A stretch of 42,617 bases of DNA from CAZKGE01 sp964636405 (GTDB taxonomy: Bacteria; Bacillota; Clostridia; Christensenellales; CAG-138), in assembly GCA_964636405.1 (NCBI GenBank), contig CAZWSI010000018.1, forward strand, positions 1 through 42,617. Direction: 5' to 3'. Position 1 is the first letter of the stretch, and the number at the start of each line of letters is the position of its first letter. Below, in pieces: positions 33,061 to 41,683 of this stretch. A program made the position numbers and the translations under genes. A model generated the notes under the pieces. That model saw only the letters and a program-made list of their open reading frames with translations, ran no database searches and had not been told where the DNA came from.

Positions 33061-34271
33061 ACGCGCTTGTAGTGGGCGGCGGCCCGGCGGGCATGATGGC
33101 GGCGTACACAGCCGCGTCGGCCGGGCACGGAGTTACGCTGCTGGAACAAAACGAAAAGCTGGGCAAAAAGCTCTATATCACCGGCAAGGGCCGCTGCAAC
33201 CTGACCAATACGGCCGATCGCGACGGTTTTTTTGCGAGCGTATGCCGCAATCCGCGCTTTTTGTACAGCGCGTTCGCGCATTTTGACAATCGCGCCGTGA
33301 TGGACTTTTTCGAAAGAAGCGGCGTGCCGCTCAAGGAGGAGCGAGGCGGGCGCGTATTTCCCGCTTCGGACAAATCCAGCGATATTCTCCGCGCCATGGA
33401 GCGCCGCGTGCGGGAGGCGGGCGTACAGGTGCGCCTCAACACCCGCGTAACGGGCTTGATTGCGGAAAAGGGCGCCGTGCGCGGCGTGCGCTGCGGGACG
33501 GAGACTTTTTTTGCGGACGCGATCGTGTTGGCCACCGGCGGGGTAAGCTATCCGCAAACGGGTTCCACGGGCGACGGTCTGCGCTTTTGCGAGGCGCTCG
33601 AGCTGCCGGTGGAAGCGCCGCGCCCCGCGCTCATTCCCTTTGAAACAGAGGAGAGCTGGCCCACGGAACTGAGCGGCGTGACGCTCAAAAACGTTACGCT
33701 TTCTGCATACCGCGAGGGGAAAAAGCTCTATTCCGAGTTGGGAGAGCTGCTTTTTACGCACTTTGGCGTGTCCGGGCCGCTCGTACTCACGCTTTCGAGC
33801 GCGGTGGAGGGCGATCCGGCCGGTCTGCGGCTTGCCATCGATTTTAAGCCGGGGCTTACGGAGGAGCAGCTCGACGCGCGCTTTGTGCGCGAGCTGGAGG
33901 CGGGCGCGAAAAAACGCCTTGCCGGCGCGCTTTCCTCGCTTTTGCCGGAGCGGCTGCTGCTGCGCGCGCTCACGGAGGCGGGGCTTTCGCCCGACGCGCC
34001 CGCAAGCGGCTGCACGCGCGCCATGCGCCGCGCCCTGTGCGAAACGCTCAAGGCCATGCCCCTTACGGTGCGCCGCGCGCGCCCCGTGGAGGAGGCCATC
34101 ATTACGCGCGGCGGCGTATCGGTGCGGGCGCTGTCCCCCTCAAGCATGGCGGTTAAGGCCGTGCGGGGGCTGTATTTGGCCGGGGAGATGATCGACGTGG
34201 ACGCCAAAACGGGCGGCTATAATTTGCAGATTGCCTGGTCGACCGGCGCGCTTGCCGGGCGGCTGGGTTAA
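33057..34271 (+). CDS. NAD(P)/FAD-dependent oxidoreductase, HI0933/BaiN-like
   Basis: A 404-residue flavoprotein. VVGGGPAGMMAAYTAA is the FAD-binding GxGxxG motif. ITGKGRCNLTN, GGRVFPASDKSSDIL, ATGGVSYPQTGSTGDG and the C-terminal RGGVSVRALSPSSM and LYLAGEMIDVDAKTGGYNLQ are diagnostic of the HI0933/BaiN family. One family member reduces bile-acid intermediates, but most have no proven substrate, so that role should not be assumed here. It starts with GTG overlapping the regulator stop. Location just upstream of cmk is common in Clostridia. Confidence 0.93.
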   Translation: MNALVVGGGPAGMMAAYTAASAGHGVTLLEQNEKLGKKLYITGKGRCNLTNTADRDGFFASVCRNPRFLYSAFAHFDNRAVMDFFERSGVPLKEERGGRVFPASDKSSDILRAMERRVREAGVQVRLNTRVTGLIAEKGAVRGVRCGTETFFADAIVLATGGVSYPQTGSTGDGLRFCEALELPVEAPRPALIPFETEESWPTELSGVTLKNVTLSAYREGKKLYSELGELLFTHFGVSGPLVLTLSSAVEGDPAGLRLAIDFKPGLTEEQLDARFVRELEAGAKKRLAGALSSLLPERLLLRALTEAGLSPDAPASGCTRAMRRALCETLKAMPLTVRRARPVEEAIITRGGVSVRALSPSSMAVKAVRGLYLAGEMIDVDAKTGGYNLQIAWSTGALAGRLG

Positions 34272-34284
34272 GGAGCGAACGGCT

Positions 34285-34977
34285 ATGGATAAGCTCAACA
34301 TCGCCATCGACGGGCCTTCGGGCGCGGGGAAAAGCACGGTTGCCAAGGCGCTTGCGGAGGCCTTTGGCATTCGCTATCTCGACACGGGCGCGATGTACCG
34401 CGCCATGGCGCTTTTTGCGCGGCGGCGGGGCGTGGACGTATCGAACGAAGGGGCGGCGCGCGCCATCCTGCCCGAGGCGGATATCACGGTACGCTTTACA
34501 ACCGATGGGCAGCGCGTGCTGCTTTGCGGCGAGGACGTAACCGCGCTTCTCCGCACGCAGTCGCTCTCCATGGACGCTTCCACGGTGAGCAAGCATCCGG
34601 CCGTGCGGGATCGCCTCGCCGCTTTGCAGCGGCAGGTCGGCCGCGAATACGACGTGGTGATGGACGGCCGGGAGATCGGCACGAACGTGCTCCCGTACGC
34701 GAAGGTTAAGTTTTTTGTGACCGCGAGCCCCGAGGTGCGTGCTGTGCGCCGCTATCAAGAACTGGTCTCAAAGGGCGCGGACGCAGATTACGACACGGTT
34801 TTGCGCGAGCTGATCGCGCGCGATTTGCAGGATACGACCCGCGCCTATATGCCGTTGCGGCAGGCGGAGGACGCGGTTTTGATTGACACGGGCGACAAGA
34901 GCGTTTCGCAGGTCGTGGACGTCATGCGGCCCGCCATAGAGGCGGAGCTTTTGCGGCTTAAGAAGGAAGCGGAATAA
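34285..34977 (+). CDS. cmk: cytidylate kinase
   Basis: Phosphorylates CMP/dCMP with ATP. The 230-residue protein has GPSGAGKST (P-loop, about 10-18), YLDTGAMYRAM, VVMDGREIGTNVLP and VKFFVTASPEVRAVRRYQEL. ATG 34285 follows AAGGAG at good spacing; an ATG at 34231 lies inside the upstream gene and was rejected. Followed after 1 nt by plsC. Confidence 0.95.
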   Translation: MDKLNIAIDGPSGAGKSTVAKALAEAFGIRYLDTGAMYRAMALFARRRGVDVSNEGAARAILPEADITVRFTTDGQRVLLCGEDVTALLRTQSLSMDASTVSKHPAVRDRLAALQRQVGREYDVVMDGREIGTNVLPYAKVKFFVTASPEVRAVRRYQELVSKGADADYDTVLRELIARDLQDTTRAYMPLRQAEDAVLIDTGDKSVSQVVDVMRPAIEAELLRLKKEAE

Positions 34978-34978
34978 A

Positions 34979-35572
34979 ATGCTGTATCTCTTTGGCATGA
35001 TCTTTGTTAAGCCTATTATATGGCTGCTGTTTCGCCCGAAGGTCATCGGCTACAAAAAGCTGTTTCGTCGCGGCAAGGCTGTGCTGGTAAGCAATCACTG
35101 GTCGCTGGGCGACCCCATTCTGCTGGCGGCCGTGTGCCCGCGCGTGGTGCGCTTCATGGCCAAGCAGGAGCTGTTCACCTCCAAGCTGAAGCGCTTTTTC
35201 TTCAAGACCCTGTTCGTGTTTCCCGTACACCGCAAGCATGCGGACATTGCTTCCTTAAAATATGCCATGTCGCTGCTCGACAAGGGCAAGGTCTTCGGCA
35301 TATTCCCCGAGGGCAAGCGCTCCGTCACGGGCGAGCTCGACGATCTCGAACGGGGCGCGGCGTTTCTCGCGCTGCGCTGCAACGCGCCCATCATCCCCAT
35401 TTATTCCAGCCCCGACGCGTATCGCAAGCTGCGCATCCGCATGATCGTGGGCGATCCCATGGACGCGCAGGCCATCGCGGCTGAACGCAAGGGCAAGAGC
35501 AGCGAGGTCGTGACAGAGGCCATCCGGGAAAAGCTGCTCGAGCTGAAGGCGGAGATGGAGGCGGGGCGCTGA
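34979..35572 (+). CDS. plsC: 1-acyl-sn-glycerol-3-phosphate acyltransferase
   Basis: Transfers an acyl group to lysophosphatidic acid in phospholipid synthesis at the membrane. The 197-residue protein has the HX4D motif as NHWSLGD (His40, Asp45), FPEGKRS (about 109-115) and PIIPIY further on. A hydrophobic N-terminal segment serves membrane association. The stop overlaps the ispH start (TGATG). The cmk-plsC-ispH order is typical of Clostridia. Confidence 0.93.
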   Translation: MLYLFGMIFVKPIIWLLFRPKVIGYKKLFRRGKAVLVSNHWSLGDPILLAAVCPRVVRFMAKQELFTSKLKRFFFKTLFVFPVHRKHADIASLKYAMSLLDKGKVFGIFPEGKRSVTGELDDLERGAAFLALRCNAPIIPIYSSPDAYRKLRIRMIVGDPMDAQAIAAERKGKSSEVVTEAIREKLLELKAEMEAGR

Positions 35573-37983
35573 TGCGCATACTGGTCGCAAAAAACAGCGG
35601 GTTCTGCTTCGGAGTGCGCAGGGCCGTCGAGATGGCGGAGCGGCTCGCAGATCCCGCAAGGCCCGTATACACCTGGGGAAATATTATCCATAACGAGCAG
35701 GTTGTTTCCGAGCTGGCGGCAAAAAACGTGCGGCCCGTTCGCTCGCTCGACGCGCTTACGGAGGGCGATACGCTCATCATCCGCGCGCACGGCGCGCCGC
35801 CCGCGCTCTATCAGGCTTGCGAGGAAAAGGGCGTGTGTCTTGTGGACGCCACCTGCCCCTTTGTGAAGCGCATCCACCGCATCGCGGAGCGCGAGGCGGC
35901 CGAGGGGCGCACGGCGCTCATCACGGGGGAGCCTGAGCACCCGGAGGTCGCGGGCATCCGCGGCTGGGCGGGAGAGAACGCGCAGGTGCTCGAAACGCCG
36001 GAGGACGCGGCGCGGCTGCCAGAAAACGGCGCGTACAGCCTTGTGGCGCAAACGACCCTTACCGCCGGGCGGTATGCGCGCATCGCGGCGGAGGTGCAGG
36101 CGCGTTCCGCGGACACGCGCGTATTTGATACGATTTGCGATACCACAAAAGCGCGCCAGAGCGAGGCGGAGAAGCTTGCCGCGCTGTGCACGAAGGTGTT
36201 TGTAATCGGCTCGACAAGCAGCGCGAATACGCAGCGGCTTGCCGGTCTGTGCCGAAAACGCTGCGCGGATGTGAAAACCATAGATAATACAGGGAAACTT
36301 TTACTTGATTTGTTGCAAAGCAATGATATAATAGGTGTTGTTGCAGGCGCATCGACGCCGTATGGGACGATTAGGGAGGTTATACAAGTAATGAGCGAAC
36401 TGGAAAAAACGACGATTGAGACCGTTGAAGCGGAAGCTCCCGCAGAGGAGGTCGTCGTAACCGAGGCCCCCGTGCAAACCGAGCAGCCCGAAGCCGAGGC
36501 GGATGCCCCCGCCGTCACCGAAACCCAGGAGCCGGAGGCGGCCGAGCAGGCCGCGCCCGCGGAGGAACCGGCGCAGGAGGAACCCGCGCAGGAAGAAGCC
36601 GAGGGAGAGGAAGCGTCCGAGTTTGCAAAGGCCTTTGAAAAGACCATGACCCGCATTCGCAACGGTCAGGTCATGAAAGGCACGGTCATTTCCATCGTGG
36701 ACGGCGAGGTTTACGTCAACATCGGCTACAAGTCCGACGGCTTTGTGCCCAGGAGCGAGTTTTCGAGCGACCCGGACCAAAAGCCGGAGGAGCTTCTTAA
36801 AGAGGGCGACGAGGTCGACGTCGAGGTGATCAAGGTCAACGACGGCGAAGGCAACGTGCTCCTTTCCCGCAAGAACGTCGAGGGCAAAAAGCTTTGGGAC
36901 GATCTTGTGGCGGATGAAGAACTCGAAAGCAAGGTCTTTGAGGCGGTCGGCCGCGAAGTGGTCAAGGGCGGCGTGATTGCGGACATCAACGGCATCCGCG
37001 CGTTTGTGCCCGCGTCGCAGGTATCCACAAAATATATCGAGAACCTTTCCGAGTACGTGGGCAAGCCCATGCGGCTCAAGGTGCTCGAGGTCGATAAGCA
37101 GCGCAAGCGCATCGTCGCTTCGCAAAAGCAGGTCATGCTGGCCGACGCCGTCGCCGAAAAGCGCGCCAAGTGGGAAGCGCTTGTGGTTGGCAGCAAAATC
37201 CCCGGCATCGTCCGCCGCATTACCGATTTCGGCGCGTTTGTCGATATCGGCGGCATCGACGGTCTGGTGCACGTGACCGACGCGGCCTGGGGCCGGGTCA
37301 AGCACCCCTCCGACGTGTTTGCGATTGGTCAGGAAATCGAAGTCCTCGTGCTCAACGTCGATGTCGACAAGGAGCGCGTCTCGCTGGGCTATAAGCAGCT
37401 TCAGCCCAAGCCCTGGACCATGGCCGAGGAGAAATACCCCGTCGGCTCCATCGTGGAGGGCAAGGTCGTCCGCATCGTGCCGTTTGGCGCGTTCGTAGCG
37501 CTCGAGTCCACCATCGACGGTCTTATTCACATTTCGCAGGTCGGCGTGCGCCGCATTGCGCGGGTGGAGGATGAGGTCAAGGTTGGCGACGTGGTTCGCT
37601 GCAAGGTGCTGGAGGTGAATTCCGAGGCCAAGCGCATCAGTCTGAGCCGCAAGGAAGCCATTCTTGAGGAGAATCCCGAGGTCGCCCAGCAGATCGAGGC
37701 CGAACGCGCGGAGCGTGACCGCCAGTATGCGGAGCGGCAGGAGGAGCGCAGCAAGCAGCGCGAGCAGCAGAGTTCCGGCCAGCAGCAGCGCACCCGTGAG
37801 CGCCAGTTTGACCGTGCGCCGTCCTCGGCGCCCGCGTCCTCCGGCGATTCGGATCGCAGGGATCGTTCCTACGACCGCCGCCGCCGCAACAATGAGGATG
37901 GCGATTATGAGCTGCCCCCGGTACAGGAAGCTACCACCTCCCTTGCGGATCTGTTCAAAGGCTTCAAGGCGGACAACGAGTAA
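35572..37983 (+). CDS. ispH: IspH-ribosomal protein S1 fusion
   Basis: An 803-residue fusion. Residues 1-273 are 4-hydroxy-3-methylbut-2-enyl diphosphate reductase: iron-sulfur ligands Cys12 (SGFCFGVRR), Cys95 (DATCPFVK) and Cys189 (DTICDTTKARQ), with RAHG, PEHPEV and GASTPYGTIREV. From Met274 comes a long acidic Glu/Ala/Pro stretch, then four S1 RNA-binding domains (about 360-690), a charged Gln/Arg-rich tail and a conserved LADLFKGF ending. Such fusions are known in Clostridia. An internal promoter, ribosome binding site and ATG at the junction suggest that free S1 is made too. Confidence 0.95.
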   Translation: MRILVAKNSGFCFGVRRAVEMAERLADPARPVYTWGNIIHNEQVVSELAAKNVRPVRSLDALTEGDTLIIRAHGAPPALYQACEEKGVCLVDATCPFVKRIHRIAEREAAEGRTALITGEPEHPEVAGIRGWAGENAQVLETPEDAARLPENGAYSLVAQTTLTAGRYARIAAEVQARSADTRVFDTICDTTKARQSEAEKLAALCTKVFVIGSTSSANTQRLAGLCRKRCADVKTIDNTGKLLLDLLQSNDIIGVVAGASTPYGTIREVIQVMSELEKTTIETVEAEAPAEEVVVTEAPVQTEQPEAEADAPAVTETQEPEAAEQAAPAEEPAQEEPAQEEAEGEEASEFAKAFEKTMTRIRNGQVMKGTVISIVDGEVYVNIGYKSDGFVPRSEFSSDPDQKPEELLKEGDEVDVEVIKVNDGEGNVLLSRKNVEGKKLWDDLVADEELESKVFEAVGREVVKGGVIADINGIRAFVPASQVSTKYIENLSEYVGKPMRLKVLEVDKQRKRIVASQKQVMLADAVAEKRAKWEALVVGSKIPGIVRRITDFGAFVDIGGIDGLVHVTDAAWGRVKHPSDVFAIGQEIEVLVLNVDVDKERVSLGYKQLQPKPWTMAEEKYPVGSIVEGKVVRIVPFGAFVALESTIDGLIHISQVGVRRIARVEDEVKVGDVVRCKVLEVNSEAKRISLSRKEAILEENPEVAQQIEAERAERDRQYAERQEERSKQREQQSSGQQQRTRERQFDRAPSSAPASSGDSDRRDRSYDRRRRNNEDGDYELPPVQEATTSLADLFKGFKADNE
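36305..36332 (+). promoter_or_regulatory. internal promoter at the IspH/S1 junction
   Basis: TTGATT (36305-36310) and a perfect TATAAT (36327-36332) with a 16-bp spacer, in an AT-rich patch inside the last 30 codons of the IspH part. It would start a transcript about 50 nt before the internal ATG at 36391. Confidence 0.55.
36374..36393 (+). promoter_or_regulatory. internal ribosome binding site and ATG for free S1
   Basis: GGGAGG (36374-36379) is followed 11 nt later by an in-frame ATG (36391) that opens MSELEKTTIETVEAEA, a plausible native S1 N-terminus. Spacing is slightly long but the site is strong. Confidence 0.55.
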
Positions 37984-38011
37984 GGGCCAAACCCAATCAA
38001 AGCACAATTTG

Positions 38012-38043
38012 CGAACCACCCGTTTGAGCGGGTGGTTCGTTTT
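38012..38043 (+). terminator. rho-independent terminator of the ispH-rpsA operon
   Basis: CGAACCACCCG and CGGGTGGTTCG form a perfect 11-bp stem with a 6-nt loop, followed by TTTTAT, 29 nt after the stop. Confidence 0.92.
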
Positions 38044-38092
38044 ATGGGCTTCGTTAACATATACAAGCAGAAAGGCACGCGCAAAACGCGGT

Positions 38093-38122
38093 CAAAACGG
38101 GATTTTCAAGGGTTGAAAATCC
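38093..38122 (-). terminator. terminator of the patB-MATE operon
   Basis: GGATTTTCAA-CCC-TTGAAAATCC is a perfect 10-bp stem with a 3-nt loop on the minus strand, followed by CGTTTTG. It lies about 57 nt after the MATE stop; the GC-rich stretch between (38123-38178) holds no gene. Confidence 0.65.
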
Positions 38123-38178
38123 TTGGACGGGGTCCGGGGGGCGCTCCGGCATCCTCCCCGGAAGCGATCTATCGAGCC

Positions 38179-39627
38179 TTACTGCACCTTGACCGATCCG
38201 AATTCCAGCAGCTTGGCGCGCCAGCGCCCCTTCCTGTACGCGATAAAGTTGATGCTTGCGCCGATGATCCAGGAGGTGAGCATGGAGACGAAAAGCGCCT
38301 CCGGGCGGCCCACCGGGTACGCCTCGCTCCGCGTTGCATATGTGAGAATGTACGCGATCGGCACGCGCAGCGCGACCGTAGTAATGAGCGAAATCCACAT
38401 GGGCGTTACGGTGTCGCCCGCGCCGCGCATCACGCCGGAGAGGCATTGAATGACCGCCATCACCACATAGCCCACCGCCATAATGCGCAGCATGCGCACA
38501 CCCAGCGCAATCAGCGCCTCCGTGTCGGTAAAGAGCCCAATGAGCGAGCGGCCGAAGACGAGGATGGCCGTCGTGAGAACCGCCGCAAAGCCCATGGCCA
38601 TCAGCGTGCCCTGCTTGGCGCCCCGCTGCACCCGATCAAGCTGCCCGGCGCCCACGTTCTGGCCGGTAAAGGTCGTCATGGCCTGCCCGAAGGAGAAATT
38701 GGGCATCATCGCAAACCCGTCCACGCGCATGACGATTACGTTCGTTGCGATCATCATTTCGCCGAAGGTGTTGGTGAGCGATTGAACCATCAGCATCGCC
38801 ATGGAAAAGATGGCCTGCGTTACGCCCGAGGGCAGGCCCAGCCGGAGGATATCCAACGCGCTGCGCCGATCGAGCCGGAGCGTTTTACGGTTCAGATCGA
38901 AAACGCTACGCATGCGGAGAAGCTTGAAAAGGCAAAGCACGGCGGAGATACCCTGCGCGAGAATGGTTGCAAGCGCAACGCCCGCCACGCCCATGCCGCG
39001 CACAAACCAGAGATCGAGGCCCACGTTGAGCGCGGTTGCAATCAGCAGGAAGCCGAGCGCGGAGAGCGAATCGCCAAGACCGCGCAGAATGCCCGCGAAG
39101 ATATTGTAGAAAAAGAAACCTGCAATCCCAATAAAGAAGATGTTCAGGTAGTGCGCGCACCACTGGATGATCGAATCCGGCGTGCCGAGCAGGCGCAGCA
39201 TGGGCATGGACAGCAGCGGTCCCGCGAGCATGATGACGAGGGAAGCCAGCGCGGCCAGCACGATGCAATTGCCGATGGTGCGCGTAAGCGCGTCGCGGTT
39301 CCGCGCGCCGAAGGACTGCGCGACCAGAATCCCCGCGCCTGTGGAAATGCCGACAAACAGCGCCAGCAGCAGATTGAGAATGGGCGAGGCGCTGCCGACC
39401 GCAGCCAACGCGTTGTCGCCCACAAACTTCCCGACGATGATGGAATCCGCTGTATTGTAAAGCTGCTGGGCGAAATTCCCAATCAGCATGGGAACGGCAA
39501 ATTCAGCGATGCGCCTCCACGGCTCGCCACGCGTCATATCCCGCGGGGAAAAGACCTCCCGCACCTTTTGCATCAGAGAAAACGCCGCGGCGCCGGTTCC
39601 TTGCTCTACCTGTTCGCGCTCAGTCAC
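38179..39627 (-). CDS. MATE-family multidrug/metabolite efflux transporter
   Basis: A 482-residue protein with twelve predicted helices in two similar halves. FAVPMLIGNFAQQLYNTADSI, VGSASPILNLLLALFVG and GILRGLGDS are typical, with SGVMRGAGDTVTPMW in the second half. It exports drugs or metabolites using Na+ or H+. GTG 39627 is preferred, with GAAAGG upstream; a TTG at 39645 overlaps that same ribosome site and was rejected. It follows the patB gene by 57 nt and is probably co-transcribed. Confidence 0.9.
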   Translation of the reverse strand: MTEREQVEQGTGAAAFSLMQKVREVFSPRDMTRGEPWRRIAEFAVPMLIGNFAQQLYNTADSIIVGKFVGDNALAAVGSASPILNLLLALFVGISTGAGILVAQSFGARNRDALTRTIGNCIVLAALASLVIMLAGPLLSMPMLRLLGTPDSIIQWCAHYLNIFFIGIAGFFFYNIFAGILRGLGDSLSALGFLLIATALNVGLDLWFVRGMGVAGVALATILAQGISAVLCLFKLLRMRSVFDLNRKTLRLDRRSALDILRLGLPSGVTQAIFSMAMLMVQSLTNTFGEMMIATNVIVMRVDGFAMMPNFSFGQAMTTFTGQNVGAGQLDRVQRGAKQGTLMAMGFAAVLTTAILVFGRSLIGLFTDTEALIALGVRMLRIMAVGYVVMAVIQCLSGVMRGAGDTVTPMWISLITTVALRVPIAYILTYATRSEAYPVGRPEALFVSMLTSWIIGASINFIAYRKGRWRAKLLEFGSVKVQ

Positions 39628-39684
39628 AAATGCATCCCTTTCCAATATGTAATAGAAGAATCAAAAGCAAACGAAGCCTCCGGC

Positions 39685-40854
39685 CTACGCGCCGCGCAGC
39701 GCCTCCGCAATCCGCCTTGCCGCCTCCAGCACCACAGCGCGCGGGCAGGCGAGATTGATGCGCATGCAGCCCTCGTCGTGATCCACAAAGCTTCCGTGGT
39801 ATTGCGCCAGCACGCCCGCACGGCCGATGCGGCTTTCCAGCTCCCCGTCCGAAAGGCCAAGCCGCGAAAAATCGACCCAGGCAAGATAGGTGCCCTCCGG
39901 CACGGTAAAGCGCGCCCTCGGCACGCCCTGCAAAAGCGCCTCGGAAAAGGCTGCGAAGTTCTCGTCCAGATAGGCCTTCAGCGCCTCGAGCCATTGCTCG
40001 CAGGCGGTGTACGCGGCTTGCACAGCGGCGGGGGAGAGCGCGTTTACATGCCCGCAGCAGCCCTTTTCCGTCCAGCGGGCATGGAGCGCTTTGTCTGGGA
40101 TCACGAGGTTTGCGTGCTGCAAGCCCGCGATGTTAAAGGTCTTGCTCGGCGCAGTGCAGGTGATCAGCCGTTTTTCCTCCGGGAAAAGCGTGGCAAAGGG
40201 GATGTGCGTCACGCCCCGGCGGACAAGATCCGCGTGGATTTCGTCGCTTACCACGAACACGCCGTTTGCAAAGCAAATTTCGCCCATTTTTCGCAACTCG
40301 CGCTCCGTCCATACCCGCCCCGTAGGGTTCTGCGGGCTGCATAGAAAAAAGAGCGTGTTGCGCGGGTCCTTCGCCTTTTCTTCAAAGTCCGAAAAGTCGA
40401 TTTCGTAGCGCCCATCCGCACGGATCAGCCGCGAATATACGGGTGTGCGGCCGTGCCGCTTGATCGCGTCGTCAAAAGGATGGTAGGCGGGCGTCATCAG
40501 AATGACCCCATCCCCGGGCTTGGTCAATTCCGCGACGGCTGCGTAGATGGCGGTTACAATCCCGCTGGAATAAAGAAGCTGCTCCCGCTTAACCTCCCAG
40601 CCGAAGCGCCTTTTAAACCAGCCGCATACCGCTTCAAAATAGGTGGGCTCGCAAAGCTGCGTATAGCCGAGTATTTCCCGATCGAGGCGCGCGTGGAGCG
40701 CGTCGAGAATGGGCGCGGGGCAGGCAAAATCCATGTCCGCAATCCACATGGGCAGATAACCGTCCGGCAAATTGGGATCCAGCCCGCGGCCAGCCGCGTA
40801 TTTGATGCTTCCCGTTCCCGCTCGGTCTACGCTTCGGTCAAAGTCAAAAGACAT
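39685..40854 (-). CDS. PatB/MalY-type PLP-dependent C-S lyase or aminotransferase
   Basis: A 389-residue fold-type I PLP enzyme. DGYLPMWIADMDFACP, LLYSSGIVTAI, LCSPQNPTGRVW, DEIHADLV and TAPSKTFNIAGLQHAN (PLP lysine) define the MalY/PatB cystathionine beta-lyase group, which releases pyruvate, ammonia and a thiol from cystathionine or cysteine conjugates. Some members act as regulators. It has a good divergent promoter, and MATE lies downstream, so export of a product or toxic thiol is conceivable. Confidence 0.9.
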   Translation of the reverse strand: MSFDFDRSVDRAGTGSIKYAAGRGLDPNLPDGYLPMWIADMDFACPAPILDALHARLDREILGYTQLCEPTYFEAVCGWFKRRFGWEVKREQLLYSSGIVTAIYAAVAELTKPGDGVILMTPAYHPFDDAIKRHGRTPVYSRLIRADGRYEIDFSDFEEKAKDPRNTLFFLCSPQNPTGRVWTERELRKMGEICFANGVFVVSDEIHADLVRRGVTHIPFATLFPEEKRLITCTAPSKTFNIAGLQHANLVIPDKALHARWTEKGCCGHVNALSPAAVQAAYTACEQWLEALKAYLDENFAAFSEALLQGVPRARFTVPEGTYLAWVDFSRLGLSDGELESRIGRAGVLAQYHGSFVDHDEGCMRINLACPRAVVLEAARRIAEALRGA

Positions 40855-40886
40855 TTGCTCATTCCCCCCATTTTATGTGCAGACTA

Positions 40887-40915
40887 AGCATACAACAATC
40901 GTGACGAAAAAGCAA
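40887..40915 (-). promoter_or_regulatory. promoter of the patB-MATE operon
   Basis: Minus-strand TTGCTT (40915-40910) and TATGCT (40892-40887) with a 17-bp spacer, about 33 nt before the start codon. Confidence 0.6.
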
Positions 40916-40945
40916 AATCGTTCGTACAATTATATAAAAACGATT
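40896..40945. repeat. ATCGT repeats in the divergent promoter region
   Basis: CAATCGT at 40896, AATCGTT at 40916 and the inverted AACGATT at 40939-40945 lie between the patB and ribbon-helix-helix genes. The second and third form a 7-bp inverted repeat with 16-nt spacing that overlaps both promoters, so they could be operator half-sites for the adjacent regulator. Binding is not shown by the sequence. Confidence 0.4.
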
Positions 40946-40971
40946 GCAGATTATGAAAGACTGGCTATAAT
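40944..40971 (+). promoter_or_regulatory. promoter of the ribbon-helix-helix gene and clpB
   Basis: TTGCAG (40944-40949) and a perfect TATAAT (40966-40971) with a 16-bp spacer, about 27 nt before the start codon. Confidence 0.7.
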
Positions 40972-40998
40972 AAAAGCAGAAAGGGAAAGGGTGTCTGG

Positions 40999-41646
40999 AT
41001 GAATAAAAGTGTGTATTCGCTGGTGCTGATGGACGATGTGGTGGCGGAGATCGACCGCGTTGCCTATGAAATGAACACCAGCAGGTCGAATATGATCAAT
41101 CAAATTCTGGCGGAGTATGTTTCTTTTGTTACGCCGGAAAAGCGCATGCGGGAGGTATTTACGCGTCTTGAACGCCTGCTGGGAACGGAGAGCGGCTTTC
41201 AGGTGCTCATGCAGCCGTCGGACACCATGTTTTCCATTCGCAGCGCGCTTTCCTATAAGTACAATCCCAATATCCGCTACAGTGTGGAGCTCTACAGGGA
41301 CGCGCACCCGGTGCTCGGCGAGCTCCGGGTGACCCTGCGGAGCCAGAACAGCAGCCTCATGCTCTATATGCTGCAATTCTTTAAGCTCTGGACGCGCGTG
41401 GAGCAAAGCTACATCGGGGGTACGGAATGCGCCATGGAGGCCGGCCGCTATGCGCGCAAGCTGGTTTTGCGCGGAGGCGAGCGCCCCGAAAACGAGGCGA
41501 TTGGCGAGGCCATCGCAAGCTATATCGAGCTTTTCGATACGGCGCTGAAACGCTTCTTCGCCATGCTGGATAACCCGACTGCCGCAATCGCGCGCGTGGA
41601 CGCGCTGTATGCCGAATATCTGCGCACGCATTCAATATGGGTCTAA
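40999..41646 (+). CDS. ribbon-helix-helix protein with unknown C-terminal domain
   Basis: A 215-residue protein. Its first ~45 residues read as a MetJ/Arc-type ribbon-helix-helix: KSVYSLVLMDDVVAEIDRVA, then TSRSNMINQILAEYVSF, the strand plus two helices that bind DNA as a dimer. The remaining ~165 residues are unknown to me and could carry a ligand-binding or oligomerisation role. It starts 37 nt before clpB and shares its promoter, so it may control protein-quality genes or itself through the ATCGT repeats. AAAGGG lies before ATG 40999. Confidence 0.75.
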   Translation: MNKSVYSLVLMDDVVAEIDRVAYEMNTSRSNMINQILAEYVSFVTPEKRMREVFTRLERLLGTESGFQVLMQPSDTMFSIRSALSYKYNPNIRYSVELYRDAHPVLGELRVTLRSQNSSLMLYMLQFFKLWTRVEQSYIGGTECAMEAGRYARKLVLRGGERPENEAIGEAIASYIELFDTALKRFFAMLDNPTAAIARVDALYAEYLRTHSIWV

Positions 41647-41683
41647 CAATACCTGACTTCGGGAGAATCGGAGGATACATGAT

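Noticed and set aside
33057..34271. Assigning the flavoprotein to bile-acid metabolism because it is BaiN-like
   Set aside because: The neighbours are cmk, plsC and ispH rather than bai genes, and the family is widespread with mostly unknown substrates.
36301..38019. Long open frame (about 570 codons) antisense to ispH-rpsA
   Set aside because: It mirrors the codon bias of a GC-rich real gene, has no ribosome binding site or family motif, and the plus-strand gene is certain.
38123..38178. GC-rich inverted stretch after the MATE gene as a repeat element
   Set aside because: Only one copy is in the window and the CCGGGG/CCCCGG complementarity is easily met by chance at this GC content.
38032..40344. 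Long plus-strand open frame opposite MATE and patB
   Set aside because: It is rich in His/Arg/Gln without domain signal and overlaps two well-supported genes and a terminator; it is a GC-rich shadow frame.
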